From the NCBI GenBank assembly GCA_954871525.1, contig OX940863.1:8532001-8596000 (forward strand): DNA of 64,000 bases, read 5' to 3'. Under the pieces are notes generated by a model that saw only the letters and a program-made list of their open reading frames with translations, was not told the DNA's origin and did no database searches. Positions 1 to 12,549 of this stretch are shown here, piece after piece; position 1 is the first letter of the stretch, and each line of letters opens with the position of its first letter. Source of the DNA: Parietaria judaica (Eukaryota; Streptophyta; Magnoliopsida; Rosales; Urticaceae). A program made the position numbers and the translations under genes.

Positions 1-853
1 TGAATCCACCCCGTCTGTATTGCCTGCATAATATTCGTGTACAATATTGTATATCGTTTATGTTTGCATTATACGCATACAACGACGTACATGCATGGAG
101 CTGTACGTAAGATTGTGTGTAATACAATGTATATATAAAATCAATTTGTAATTGCGCATACGACGACGTACATGCATGCTAGTGATGTTAATTAAAGGTA
201 GAGATATGAATCTAATAATGTTTACGAAATTCTAGTCAGCTTACATCCCTTCATTAATTAAAAGTTTATTTAGATTAGATAACACGAGTTATATATGCTT
301 GTGTAGGGTATAAATTCTTAGATTGTCTATTTGTTCAAGTTTAAAGTGTAATTACTTTTCTTGTTGGTTTTGATACACGAGGTGGTTTTTTCTCCTTAAT
401 ACTATTTGTATAATTACAAAGGCAATTTGTTATCACAATATTCATCCGCTATAAGTGAAGAATATTAATAAACTTAAGACAATGTCACGAGAGCGAGCGG
501 CTTTGACTCTTCCTTATAAAAATACCTTAATTGTCGCCACGGCTTCCACGGCTCCCGAGGCTCCCATAAGGTGACCGATCATGGACTTGGTAGAGTTGAT
601 CCGTAGCTGCTCAAAACCACGAACCAAGTATCTAAAATAATTAAAAGTAAATAAAATTAAAGTATAGCAAAATGGTCACTCCCTGTAAACCCTACCTCTG
701 GATTATGTGCAAAAAAACGCGTTATAGCCCGATGTTCTTTTAAATCATCGGCCACCATCAAGGCAGCGTGCGCGTTTATGTGGTTCACGTCTTCTCGCGC
801 CACGCCGGACTGAGCCAAGGCCTTCTCCATGCAAAGGTCAATCCCTGTCCCTG

Positions 854-902
<49 letters not shown>

Positions 903-3444
903 TAGGAAAAAAAAAAAAAACCTTTACGTTTTTGGTTGCATGATTATTACCATCGGAACTAGGGTTGTTGTAGTGATTAGTGTCAATAGTGAAGCTCCCG
1001 CCAAGAAACTCTGCATAGATTTTTGCACCTCTTTTCTACAATTAATAGAACAATTATAAGATAATGATAATAATATCACAAAAAGTTGTCGTTTTCCTTG
1101 CATTGTTATACATATGTATAAGACGTTGAATGAACGCGAAACCTTAGCGTGTTCTAGCTCTTCCAAGAGCAGAACTCCGGCTCCCTCTCCCATCACGAAC
1201 CCGTCACGTTTCTGCAACAAAATAAAAAACACGCAAACACACAATTGGTGTCAATTTATCATCAAAATGATTTTTAACTATTATAGATTCCTCTCAAAAC
1301 CGGCTACGAATAGTAACATAGAGACATATCAACCATATTAAGCTTTATTTCTATATCTGATATATGTTTTTTCTTTCTTTCAAAATGGTAGCTATATGTT
1401 AGTGGACTCGTGACACAATTATAATATTATATTAAATAGAGATACTAACGACATATATCTTTAAATTATGTTTCTTAATGCACTTGTACCCTTATGTTTT
1501 TTTTTTTATGGTCCATATCTTCAATTAAGTTTTTATTTTATTATCATATTTATCCTTAGAGACATTAATTCACCGAGTTAATGTTTTCATCTAACAGAGA
1601 ATAATGATGATCAGACGTTATAAGCTTGAATTGAAGTAGAATTGCGGGTAAAGAAAATGGGTGTAAACATATACAATGTCCCATGGGCGTGAAGCTTTGG
1701 TTGGTTCGTCGTTCCTTTTCGAAAGTACGTGAAGCCTCCCATGGCTGAAAGTACAGTCATAAAAAAAATCATGAACTTATTAAGTTTTGGAAAACTAATT
1801 AGGGTCCGTAATTATAGCAACAACACATGCCTAATGGAATAACTCCGCCATCAGATCCGCCACAAAGCATCACGTCCTGCGAATATATTCAACTTCGATG
1901 AGAGATCGCCTCATTAGTTATAGATTAGGAAAGCGTATACAATTAATTGATAATAATTTTAATATATTAATAACCGTGATTAAACTATACTTTTGTCTGA
2001 TCCTAACTTTCAAGAAATTTATCAAACTATTAACCTCAATGTAATAAAACTCTCGATCCTAGATTATAAAACAAATTAATTAAGGTGAGAAAATACTTAC
2101 CACGTCATTTCGGATAATATGATGAGCTGAATTGAGTATGCATAGATTGCTTGTGGCGCAAGCCGTCGATATAGAGTAGTTCGGGCCCATCCACCCCTAA
2201 AATTATATATACCTAAAATAAATTAATATTGTGCCATTGAATATGTTTATTGCCTTTTCTTTTCATATGAATTGGGGTCATACATATATATAACAGAATA
2301 AAAGTAGTAGTTGTGCTATATATATTGTACTAAGTTTAAATAATTGAGCTAATTGTGATTATTTAAGTTTAATTTAAGAATATTTTTGTTATTATATATG
2401 AAAAATAATTATATGCATAGCTATATTATATAGTTTTCCAAGTAGAAGGATTCTAGTTCTATTTTAATTATTAAAATTTCCAATCTTCTTAAATGAGCAT
2501 ACAAAATATGTATATCGTTGAACCTCGTTAAATATTATATAGTTTGATTAAAGTGGCTTAAGTTAAAGAGTCAACTTGATAGTTTAAAATACAAAATAGC
2601 CAATATTTAGTTAATATTTGTAAAATGGCCAATTAACCGTACTAATCATTATAAAATAGTCATATTAACCTTTATAACCATATTAACCATTGACAAAATA
2701 GTCAATGTTTGGCTATTTAATTTGCAAATAAAAACCTTAAGCTTGTTAAAATACAATGTAAACGTATGAATGTGGTTGCTCATTATAATTTCTCTATAAT
2801 TAATTTGATACATTTGTAAGGCCTTAATTTGAAAAAATATTATGAAATTAATACTTGATAGATTAGTAATTTTGATAAAATTAGGGTTAATGGTGGCATA
2901 TATATCCAAGTTGTACTAAAGTGAGGCGACATAAACCTTATTTTTTTCTTCAGTGGCATATATTCCCAAGAACGGATTTTGAGAAATTCATCCATTCTTA
3001 ACGGCGTTAAGTGCGCTGCTAAAAATTAATTACTTTCGTTGTCAAATGAATTACTTTCAAAGAACATAGGGCATTTTGCAATAGTAACCTTAAAAGGGTT
3101 TTAATTTTGTTTCATACCCTCGGTGAACAGTGTTTTTGTTTCTTAACAGGGAGTATTTAGGGGGTATGTTTTTAAATGAAATGCCAACGGAGGTCGGTTT
3201 GCAATTTAATTCAAGAACATAATAGAAATTAAAAAGATTATACGGCAAAAATACTTAAGTTTTAACTTACCAAGTCGATTGCCAGCACAGCAGATCCCAT
3301 GTTAGTGGTTGAGAAAGGTACACTAAATGGGTGCATTTTCTTGTACGAGACTCTCAGAGCTTCGAACGCATTAACAGACACCTGATCAAACCCTCTACTT
3401 CTGTCAAAAAATGAACAGAAAAACCCTAATATAATCAACCGAGG

Positions 3445-3502
<58 letters not shown>

Positions 3503-4786
3503 TTCTGACTTAACTGACATGCCTCCGAGCGCCGAGCCGATCAAGATGCCGCACTTGGTCTTGTTCAGCTCCGTGTCTTCCATGATCCCGCCGTCTGCCA
3601 AGGCTCTCTTGCCGGCAGCGACCATGTAGAGCATGAACTTGTCGGCTCTCTGTGCCACCTTCCGCGACACCAACCCGTCCACCGAGAACGATTTGATCTC
3701 CCCCGCGATTTTCTGGGACGAATATATCGCGAAATCGGGAGTGATTCCTCAAAAAATAAAGACTAGAAACGGAAAACGGACATGGCCTGTTTTGGAGGAA
3801 TCCGGACTGAAATAGCTGCCCATTTTTTTGCGAAAGATGAAATCGAGAAAACCTGTTCCTGCTTAACTGGTCACGGTTTTGTCCGTTTTCCATATAATTT
3901 TTTCTTATCTATATATACATGATATATAAAGTAGAATTTAAAATGGGCAAACGGACTGAAACAACGGAATCGTCCATCCAATTTTTTTCGGTAGGAATAG
4001 CCATCCATGAAAACAAGTCTGTTTTTCGCTTTCCGGAGAAATACACTAAAATTTCCGTCATATTGCTTGTTCTAGTTAATTGCTAGAAAACATTAAAGAA
4101 GATTACAAGAATTGAGCGATCATTGAGTGATTTGAAACGTTGAACACACTCGAATAATCGAACGCTTTATGCAATCAAGTTACGTTACCTATGCAAAACG
4201 CTCAAAATTAATTATGAGCATTACTAAAATTGAGTCTTAATGATCATCAACATTGGCAACTGAGTGTAAATTAATTGTTGTCATTTTTACAGGAATACAA
4301 AAGCGATAGCAAAAATTATGTACCGTCGGAAATTTTGAGCAGTCGAACGATTCTATCTTGCTAATACCGCTCGCTCCCCGAAGAAGATTGTCGTAGAAGA
4401 CATCGGGATCATGCCCGAGAGTGCTCACAATGCCCAGCCCTGTCACGACCACACGCCTCTCCTTCACCTCCTCCGTTTCCTCCAGTACAGCTTCGCTGGC
4501 CGAAACTACATGACCAAGAAAAAGACCAACACAATTTATATAACATGTTCCTTCATAAAACGTCTCGAAACCGGAATTTACCAGACTGAGCACCGCAATC
4601 TTCGTGCCCGGTTTGCCTTCTAGAGATGGATTGGCCCGACACACCAAGAATTAATCCTTTGCTTCGATTATAGTTTATTAGGCTCTCATACCCCCGCACT
4701 GAGTTTCTCGGTTTCTTCGGGGACGGCAACAGCGACGATACGGCATGCCATGAACCGAGAGGAGAGGCGAGAGAAGAAGAAACCAT
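1..4786 (-). CDS. KASII-like plastid 3-oxoacyl-ACP synthase (3' end beyond window)
   Basis: Beta-ketoacyl-ACP synthase II (FabF type) normally elongates 16:0-ACP to 18:0-ACP in plastids. Twelve exons join in one open frame: 4582-4786, 4324-4505, 3515-3712, 3271-3381, 2101-2196, 1827-1876, 1675-1744, 1143-1211, 951-1035, 696-850, 526-606 and 1-23 (partial), about 440 codons inside the window. Exon 1 is Ser-rich and basic, like a transit peptide. Exon 2 has RRVVVTGLGIVSTLGHDPDV. The active-site Cys lies in STACATSN (exon 5), the first His in INAHA (exon 10) and the second His in STKSMIGHLMGA (exon 11). Odd points: the TSTPAGD residues after INAHA are replaced by ALMVADD, the loop after FLGGSFT is divergent, and exons 6-7 read GIHGRLHVLS where KASII has GLGGFVACRALS. 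It could be a diverged paralogue or a gene starting to decay; no frameshift or stop is seen. Confidence 0.82.
853..896. repeat. (TA)n microsatellite in KASII-like intron
   Basis: Near-pure TA dinucleotide run directly upstream (in gene sense) of the acceptor of the exon carrying INAHA. Confidence 0.9.
3446..3500. repeat. (AT)n microsatellite in KASII-like intron
   Basis: About 55 bases of pure AT repeat filling much of the short intron between the exons ending at 3515 and starting at 3381 on the minus strand. Confidence 0.95.
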
Positions 4787-5499
4787 TGATTATTGTTCAG
4801 AAAAAGAAACAGCTTGTGGGAACTATTAAAGACGTAATTAAATTCGAGAGTTAATTAGTGAAATTAATGAAGTGAACGATCTGTTTGTTTAACATGGGAC
4901 TTGAATGTCCCACTGGTTTGGGTAACACGTTCATTCAATGCAATAAGCATTTCATGAACAAAGCAAGTCTATTTACATGCTACACAAAAAACGCTGATAT
5001 CAAGAGATATATTTTTGGGATAATTGCGGCGTAAGTACTCAACTTTGATGAAAAATTACACTTTAGTATGATCTAAGCTGGAAAGTTGGTGATACAAATA
5101 CACTCCTTCACAAAAATGTAAATTACACTTCGATACCCTCTTTTCACAAAATGGCCCATAAGCTTTCTATACTTTTATGAGAGGAAGAATTTTTACGTCA
5201 ATTTTTTAGATTAGTCAATTTTTGTCGAAAGTCAAGTATTTTTGCCAGAATTATCCTTAATATTTTAGTTTGAGACGAATACTTATGCAAAATTAAAGCC
5301 GTATGGTGAATCCATGATGTGTTACAAAACTATCGCGAGAAAAGAACCAACAGACATTCAAATAACTCCGATAAAGTTTTTTTTTTTTTAATTGGACAAA
5401 TTACTAACACTATGAAATTATGTAAAATGGCACGTGACATTCAGTTGACCGCCACATGACATGCCACGTCGTTCGACTGTCATGTGGCATATCACGTGG

Positions 5500-5860
5500 C
5501 ATTTTTTATCTTTTAATTTTTGTAAAAATATATGACAAGAAATTATGGGGAAAAAAAAGTGACAGGTTTTGGTAAAATAATTTACCACAAATTCAACCAC
5601 GGTCAATGCATTCTTTAAACTTCAAATTTTTGGTATAATAGGAGGGAACCAAAATCGTTGTCGTTTCTTCATTCAGCATGTCACATGGTATTTTACTTTT
5701 TTATTTTTTTAAATATTTGACAACAAATTATGAGAACAAAAATTATACATGATCATAAATTTTGGTACAATAATTTACCACAAATTCTTACAACCAACGA
5801 TGCATTCTTCAAATTTCAAAATTTCGGTATAAATAGGAGGGAACTAGAAATCGTTGTCAT
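5500..5860 (+). repeat. Tandem promoter duplication upstream of CCCH gene
   Basis: Two diverged direct copies, about 5500-5665 and 5690-5860. Shared landmarks are AATAATTTACCACAAATTC, a GATGCATTCTT-like block, GGTATAATAGGAGGGAAC against GGTATAAATAGGAGGGAAC, and AATCGTTGTC. The second copy carries the likely TATA box. Confidence 0.75.
5828..5835 (+). promoter_or_regulatory. Putative TATA box of CCCH gene
   Basis: TATAAATA about 100 bases before the start codon at 5932. The duplicated upstream copy has the weaker TATAATAG at the matching place. Confidence 0.5.
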
Positions 5861-5931
5861 ATGTTTACTTGTTCCTCTGCACAAAAAAGACAAAGCGGTC
5901 TCTTTCAGAAACAGAAAGAACGAAGCCAACA

Positions 5932-8146
5932 ATGGAAGCCGAAAGAGAGAAAAAAATCATCTGTATATCTTCTTCGTCGGAGTCTGAGGCCGACTCCGAT
6001 TCGGAGTCGGAGTACGATTCCGACTCCGAGTTCGATTACGAGTCCCAGTCCAGCTTGAATGACTCGGAAGATGACGATCCGACTTTCAGCGTTCTCGAAG
6101 ACGCCGATTCAAGATTCTCGAACCTCTCCATCGAGAAGAAATCCAAGGCTCGGTTAGTCTCTCGATTCGATTGCGTTTCTGAAAGATTAGGGATTTTGAT
6201 CTTGTGAATTGCAGTGTTGTTCGAGAAAATGAGGACGAGAGTGAGGTTGATGAAGTGGATGAGAGAGGCTTCGAGGAAGTTCTGAGAGTCCTTGGAGGTG
6301 AATCTTTGAGATATTTCCATCGAGTTCTATTTCTTAGAGACGAAGAAAATGTCAAATTTGAAACCCATTTTTGCATAAATGCTCATTTTTCAAGGTCATC
6401 CTTTTTCTGCTTTTTCTTGCATTGCAGCTGAGCATGTGAAGAAGTTGAAAGTGGAGCAATGCAAGGTTTACTTGAAGAAGAACGGGTTAAGGCTGACAGG
6501 AAACAAAGCTACGCTCGTTCAGCGCGTTCGGGAGCATATTGAGTAATTTCTTGTTTAGTTTCAGGTACAATTGTTGGATGATTTCTTAGTTCGTAATGAT
6601 TTTGTTTATTTTCTCTTATATGTATAGGATTGTCAACGGTGGAGGAGAGAGGAAGTATCCGGTTTCGAGCTTTGTAGTGAATTGTAAAGGTAAAAGTGCG
6701 TTCGATCACGTTCGTTTCTTGTTCACGTTTGAAATCAGTTTAACGAGGTTATTTGATGCAGGCGATGCATGCACTGGCGACGTAGTTCTGTTTAAGCAAA
6801 AGGTCCACGACATGTAAGCGTAGTTTCGTATCATAAAATGAAATTCCCGTTTGCTTGTCTTTACCTTTAAATAGATAAGAAATGGAAATGATCTCCCGTT
6901 ACAAGTGTGAAATTCTCTACCTTTTTTGCAGGTTCAATTTAGCATCACGTAGTGCGAGTGGCCCCCGGCGTAGCACAAGAATGGTTGCAGGACGTATAGT
7001 GAAAGAAAGCTACGGAGCAGCCAAACAACAACATACATTTACGGTGAGTCGGGCTGTAAGTTGATCGATGTCAAGTAAGTCTACAATGATGAATGATCCA
7101 AAATTGTATGTAAAATCAAGAATTGTTGTTAGCATAGCATGGTTGCGTTTGTTGCGATTGGACATTAAAGTTCACTTAAACAATTGATGATCGCAATATT
7201 TAAAAGCGTTTTTTCACGTTGATACCAGATTGAAGTGCTGTGGAGTAAAGGGGAGAAACGGCTTCCTCCGCTTCACCCCCTCCTAATCAAAGGGCGAAAT
7301 CTCTATAGATTGAAAACTTTGAGACAGGTCCGTTGTTCTGAAAAAAGAAATAAATTATTTGCTCCTTTGGGATTATTGCCTTCGGATAAAAAAAATTATC
7401 GGTTATTGATGTTAGAAATGGATAGACGAGGGAGAGAGGGAGAAAATTTTGATGGAGAAGCACTCAAGGGGAAGACATGCTCGGTCTGACAGAGATAAAA
7501 GGATCCGAAAGAAGGGTGAGCGGATAATTCATCAGGAAAATAGGTATTGATTATCACTCATCGGTCTTACGTAACGTTAATATTATATATTACTTTCGCA
7601 TTTTAATTACATAATCAAGTACTCTATTGCAGGATCTCGAAGAAGAAAGCGACTCGAGATGGAAACCAGTCTCAGTTTGACTCAATCTCGGTGCCAAAAC
7701 CCCATATTCAACCTCAACAGACGGGATTCGTAAGCAAACCCGCTACAGAAATTCACCAAGGCGGTTTAGTTGCTCATCCGGGAAGACAACCTACTCAACC
7801 TCGCGCTCAACACTTTACCATGTACGCTGATTACATAACAATGGGAAAAGATCCAATGCAATGTGAGTATAACGACCTATGGCATCATAGACGCTCTGGC
7901 TTTCACGAGCCTCATCCGTACAACTCCGGTATCAACTTATATTCCCGCGATCATATGAACCGGAAAATGAGAGAGTTCCCGGAGAGGAATACTTATAGAC
8001 AACCGCATTCAAGCATCGACAACAACGGCGCTGTACATAAGCAATGTCGACACTTTGCTCAAGGCCGTTGTCACTTTGGAGAACGATGCAAATTTTCTCA
8101 TGTCGTTCGGGAGGAATGTGGGACCAGAGCGAAGTCGTTTTATTAA
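5932..8146 (+). CDS. SAP domain and CCCH zinc-finger protein
   Basis: Nine exons (5932-6152, 6215-6297, 6428-6542, 6628-6689, 6762-6813, 6932-7043, 7229-7327, 7416-7543, 7633-8146) give about 461 residues with consistent phase. The N-terminus is a very acidic Ser/Glu/Asp run (SSSSESEADSDSESEYDSDS). A SAP-type DNA-binding helix pair follows at about residues 101-140 (EQCKVYLKKNGLRLTGNKA, then LVQRVREHIE). The last exon carries a C-x7-C-x5-C-x3-H finger, CRHFAQGRCHFGERCKFSH, near the C-terminus. The layout resembles plant CCCH proteins with a SAP domain (the Arabidopsis C3H62 type), probably nuclear and nucleic-acid binding. The precise role is unknown. The start is the first ATG after the TATA box, leading straight into the acidic run. 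Confidence 0.85.
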
Positions 8147-9148
8147 GGGTTAGTTGTCATAAGAAATTAAAATTCAGTTAGTCCTCCTGTGGATTCAACT
8201 GTGGTTTTGTTTGTTGGTTCAATCATGGCTAATTGAACCTTGTTTTGTCGGCAAAAATATGATTACTTACGAAATACCTTTTTTGTTTATTTTTTGTCCA
8301 TTTCACAAGTTTAAAATATGGTGTTTTTTCTTTACATTGGTGGCAAAAAGTACCCAAATTTTGAACAAGTGAGGCAGCATGAATTCAAAGTGAAAAAATA
8401 ATAGCAAAAGTATTCTCAGTCAAAAAAATTGAGGTGACATATTTCTTCGTTCAATTTTTTTACGGAAGTTTGTCAAATGTCACTTAGCGTCAAATTGATA
8501 AAAATATGTGTCACCTAAGTTTGTCAAATGTCACACGAAATATGTGTGTTATTTCAAATTTTATCGACTTTGAGTATTGTTATTTCTATGTTGCTAATGA
8601 TTTTTTTTTTTTTGGTGATGCTTTCATCTTATTGAAACGTTAAATAAAAGATGGAGGTCAAAAATACGGTGAAACAAATGCAAGTCCGAACGAGTTTGGT
8701 ACTCAAGCTACGCAAAGGAACAAAATAAAATTTTATTTTCTTAAAACAAAATAATAAAAAAATATAGCAATGAAAAGTCGATGTCGTGTTTGCCTATTAT
8801 TTAATTGTGTTCGGTGTTCTTGTTTGTCGAGCCTAAATCCATTTATAAGTCGTAGTCATTTCGTGTCTCGTGCCCCGGACTCTTCTCACCCCCTACCCCA
8901 CTCCAAATTTTGTATTTGTATATAAAATAAAAGAAAAATAATAATAAGAGCGTCGTTTGTGGGCTCCACTATAAAATCAGTTGGACGAATCTCTGAAACT
9001 TCAATCATCGAAAAACACTCGATCGATCTCCATCGATAGACGAGCAGGACTATAGGCAGTTCGTCGATCAGCTTTCTTCGCTACTTTCTCAATCTGGATT
9101 CTGTTTCCGTCAACACTCCGATCGTTCTGTTTCGGCGAGCAGTCGAAA
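8147..9148. other. Intergenic region, promoter of HAOX copy 1
   Basis: AT-rich spacer without a supported gene. A TATAAAAT sequence lies at 8970-8977, about 170 bases before the HAOX copy 1 start, with a leader rich in TCGATCGATC-like sequence between. Confidence 0.6.
8970..8977 (+). promoter_or_regulatory. Putative TATA box of HAOX copy 1
   Basis: TATAAAAT at a suitable distance upstream of the ATG at 9149. This is a motif match only. Confidence 0.5.
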
Positions 9149-11375
9149 ATGGCGGGTGGGCCGGTCAACGTGAGCGAGTTTCAAGAACTGGCCAAGAAGT
9201 CTCTCCCCAAAATGTACTACGATTACTACGTTGGTGGAGCTGAGGATCAGCACACTCTGAGGGAGAATCTCTTGGCGCTTCGGAGGATCAGGTAACTATG
9301 CTGAATCTTCTCGCTAGTTCTTGTTACTGTTTGAATTCATTTCCATTCGAATTCACAGGTTGAGGCCAAGAGTTCTTGTGGATGTTAGTAGAGTAGACAC
9401 TGCCACAGCTGTGCTGGGTTTTGAAATCTCGGCCCCGATAATGATTGCGCCCACGGCTTATCACCAGTTAGCCCACCCTGAAGGTCTTCAATTTCGTTGA
9501 ATCACTGGGTTTTGGGGTCAGATTTTGGCTGATATATTGTATATGTATGTATGTATGTATGTATCTTCTGGCTGTAGGTGAAGTTGCCACGGCAAGAGCA
9601 GCCGCGGCCTGCAACACGATAATGGTCGGATTTTAGCTTGACTAACACCGGGGTTCGTGTTTTTTTATTAGAATGTTGAGATTCCGAGGATTTTTTCTTT
9701 GTCTTGAAGGTTTTGTCGACCATGTCTACGCGTACCGTGGAGGAGGTTGCTTCGAGCTGCAACGCAGTTCGGTTCTTTCAGTTATATGTAATCTCTCCTT
9801 GACCAATTTTCGCTTTTGATTGTTTGTTAGTCTGCATCATGTTGAGCGTAGTGGCTTAACGTGTGAAGTTGAATCTAAGAGTAGGTTTACAAAAACCGAG
9901 ACGTGTCGGCTCAGCTGGTGCGGAGAGCCGAGCGGAGCGGATTCAAGGCCATTGTATTGACAGTTGATGCTCCAAGACTTGGTCGCCGCGAGGCAGACAT
10001 AAAGAACAAGTAAACTTTATGCATTATTTTTTCCACATTGAATGTGATTATTCGTCATCCTCAAAATAGGAGTTCTCTTGTCCGATTTGATACGTGATTT
10101 TTGAAACATCCACAGAATGATTGCACCTCAGTTGAAGAACTTCGAAGGCCTTATATCGACTGAAGTCGCCGATGTGAGTCAAACAATTCTTATATAAATC
10201 TATAAATCAAAGTCAATCTATAAATCTCCCCTCAGTGCCCGCACATTACACGCTTTTGTCTCCAAGGTGCTTTGATACAAGTCCGTCAATTATTTCCCGA
10301 GTGAATTTTTTATTTATTTCCACAGGACGATGGATCAAATTTAGAGGCTTTTGCGAGAAACACTTTTGATGATTCGCTTTGCTGGGAGGTATGAATACTA
10401 TTTTACTACTATAACAATTTTTGACTACTTTTTGCGAGAAACACTCTTGTTAAGAATCTCGTCCCAATGCAACGAACAAGCACGGAATTCTTTGTTTGTT
10501 TTGTACCGTTCCTATATTTAGCTTATTTAGCGCATAATCTGCAGGACTTGGCATGGTTAAAATCAATTACTAGCTTGCCCATACTGATCAAAGGCGTACT
10601 TACTGGTGAAGATGGTAAAAATGAATCTCCAATTGCAATGTATTATTTTTATACTGGTATTATCTTCTTTTTTCACTTTAATATTGTTATTAATGCTGGC
10701 ACTTTCAGCAAGAAAGGCCGTCGAATATGGAGTTTCTGGTGTCGTCGTCTCTAACCACGGAGCTCGTCAGCTGGATTATACTCCCGCCACTATCTCTGTC
10801 CTAGAAGAGGCGAGTATTCGCTACCGATGATAAGTTACCATACATGAATCTTAGCAGAAATATATGCCGAACATGAAACTCCAGAAACGTCCTTGAATCC
10901 TCATCGCAGGTGGTTCAGGCCGTCAGAGGAAAAATACCCGTTCTCTTCGACGGAGGAGTGCGCAGAGGAACCGACGTCTTCAAGGCACTAGCCCTTGGTG
11001 CACAAGCCGTTCTTGTAAGCTCTACTACATTTCAACACGTACATGCGCATACATATATGTTAGGATTTTGACCTAAATCACTAAACCGAGAAACGAAAAC
11101 CGATGGCCAAGAATTAGTGGTTCGCTCCCAGTGTAGGAGGTCATCCACTTGCCGCTTATACATATCTTGGATTTGATACCGTGAACTTTTTTCAGATTGG
11201 AAGGCCGGTTGTTTTCGGCTTAGCTGCGATGGGAGAGAAAGGGGTAAGAAGTGTGGTTGAAATGCTGAAGAGCGAGCTCGAGCTCACCATGGCTCTCTCT
11301 GGCTGTCCTCGCCTTCAAGACATTAAACGAACTCATGTTCAGACAGAGAATGACAGATTCAACTCAAAGCTTTGA
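9149..11375 (+). CDS. Peroxisomal (S)-2-hydroxy-acid oxidase, HAOX copy 1
   Basis: FMN-dependent alpha-hydroxy-acid oxidase: oxidises 2-hydroxy acids to 2-oxo acids with H2O2 release in peroxisomes. Eleven exons (9149-9291, 9359-9483, 9578-9624, 9710-9787, 9885-10009, 10116-10173, 10326-10388, 10545-10614, 10709-10809, 10910-11014, 11196-11375) encode 364 residues. Visible active-site elements are Tyr24 in KMYYDYY, FFQLY, LIKGVL (Lys), SNHGARQLD (His and Arg) and the FMN-phosphate motifs DGGVRRGTD and GRP. The C-terminus NSKL ends in the peroxisome signal [28 protein letters not shown] and the SKL end fit the HAOX1/HAOX2 branch (medium/long-chain 2-hydroxy acids) better than photorespiratory GLO1/2. 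Intron 9 appears to use a GC donor (AG then GCGAGT at 10810). First of three tandem copies. Confidence 0.93.
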
Positions 11376-12549
11376 GCCACTCATTTTAAATAAAAACAAA
11401 TTACGCTAGTTAATAAATCATTTCAAATAAAAATTTACACGAAAAATTTACTGTCTCCTATTTGTTTTTTTAGGGATATTGTCTCATATTTGTTGACTTT
11501 GTGTATTCGTGTCGTTATTTTTTCACTCTAAACTTTTGTCGCCTTGGTTGTTTAAAAATCAAGTACTTTTAACATTCTCTGCAGATTCTGAATTTGTTTG
11601 GGTTCAGTGATAAGCTCCTTAGCCAAGGGAATATTCAAACTAACATTGTTCTTATCTGAGCAGAGGAAAGTATTTAATATATTAATAAAAACCAACATTA
11701 TTTTATTTTATAGCCAATTTCGTTTTTCTTCCTTTCTCTCGTGGAAACCATGAACCAGTCGTCGATCATCAGCGTTCGGTAAACTCATGAGTCAACTATT
11801 AAGTATACTACTACTAGTAGATTTTAGCATAAATTTAAATAAAAATATTTAGCAAATGTGGACTACAAATTATGTTGTAACCGAAAGAACCACGTCAAAT
11901 TTAATTAACGAATTTTTTAACTAATACTATATTTGATTTTTTTTTTTTAGTAAATATGATTGGATATATACTTGACAAAGCTTAAAACAAATCGGTTACA
12001 TAAATATATTAATAAAAGAGTCCATCCAAATCCTATAGGAAAAATTGTTTAAGCATTAGACCTGGCGTAACTACTGGTGAATAATAAAAATAAGATATTA
12101 ACTTGATACGGACGGAATTGAACCTCGACAGTGTTTTGTGGATTTTATGTACTATTGAATTTAAAATTGAATACTTATGTTATGCCGCAAATATCTTTAC
12201 GTGTCTATATACATAAAGCCGAAAAAAAAGGATATAATGACACATGAGCCAGGGTTTCTTTTAACTTTTTTTTTTAATTAATTTCTTAATCTTTATTATA
12301 AAAAAAATAAAAATTGTGATTGTCACACGTGGAAAAGCTCCTATTGGTTGCACTTATCTACACCCAATGAGCCAAAATATTCTCTAATCACTTCATAATT
12401 TTGATCTCTTTGACTCCAAAGAAGAAAGAGAGTCTCATTTCCCAGCTCAAAGGTAATGTTTTATACTTTTTGATATGATCAATTAGATCACATGTATTCA
12501 ACTACATCCAATCATCTTCATTAGATTAGTGGTAAATTTCCAGGCCAAT
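11376..12549. other. Intergenic region between HAOX copies 1 and 2
   Basis: AT-rich spacer without a supported gene. The last ~200 bases (from about 12345) are conserved before copy 3 (from about 18486): CTACACCCAATGAGCCAAA, then CCAGCTCAAAGGTAAT. They contain the likely promoter, leader and a leader intron ending at 12542. Confidence 0.7.

Larger units (their letters stand above)
4787..5931. other. Intergenic region with duplicated promoter segment
   Basis: Divergent intergenic space between the KASII-like gene and the CCCH zinc-finger gene. It is AT-rich with no supported gene. Its right half holds two imperfect copies of a roughly 190-base segment (see the separate repeat entry). Confidence 0.7.

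Noticed and set aside
1675..1876. Apparent frameshift in the KASII-like gene
   Set aside because: A GGF reading appears in another frame, but with the donor at GGCAT/GTGTTG the two exons total 120 bases and read through in frame, so a pseudogene call is not justified from this.
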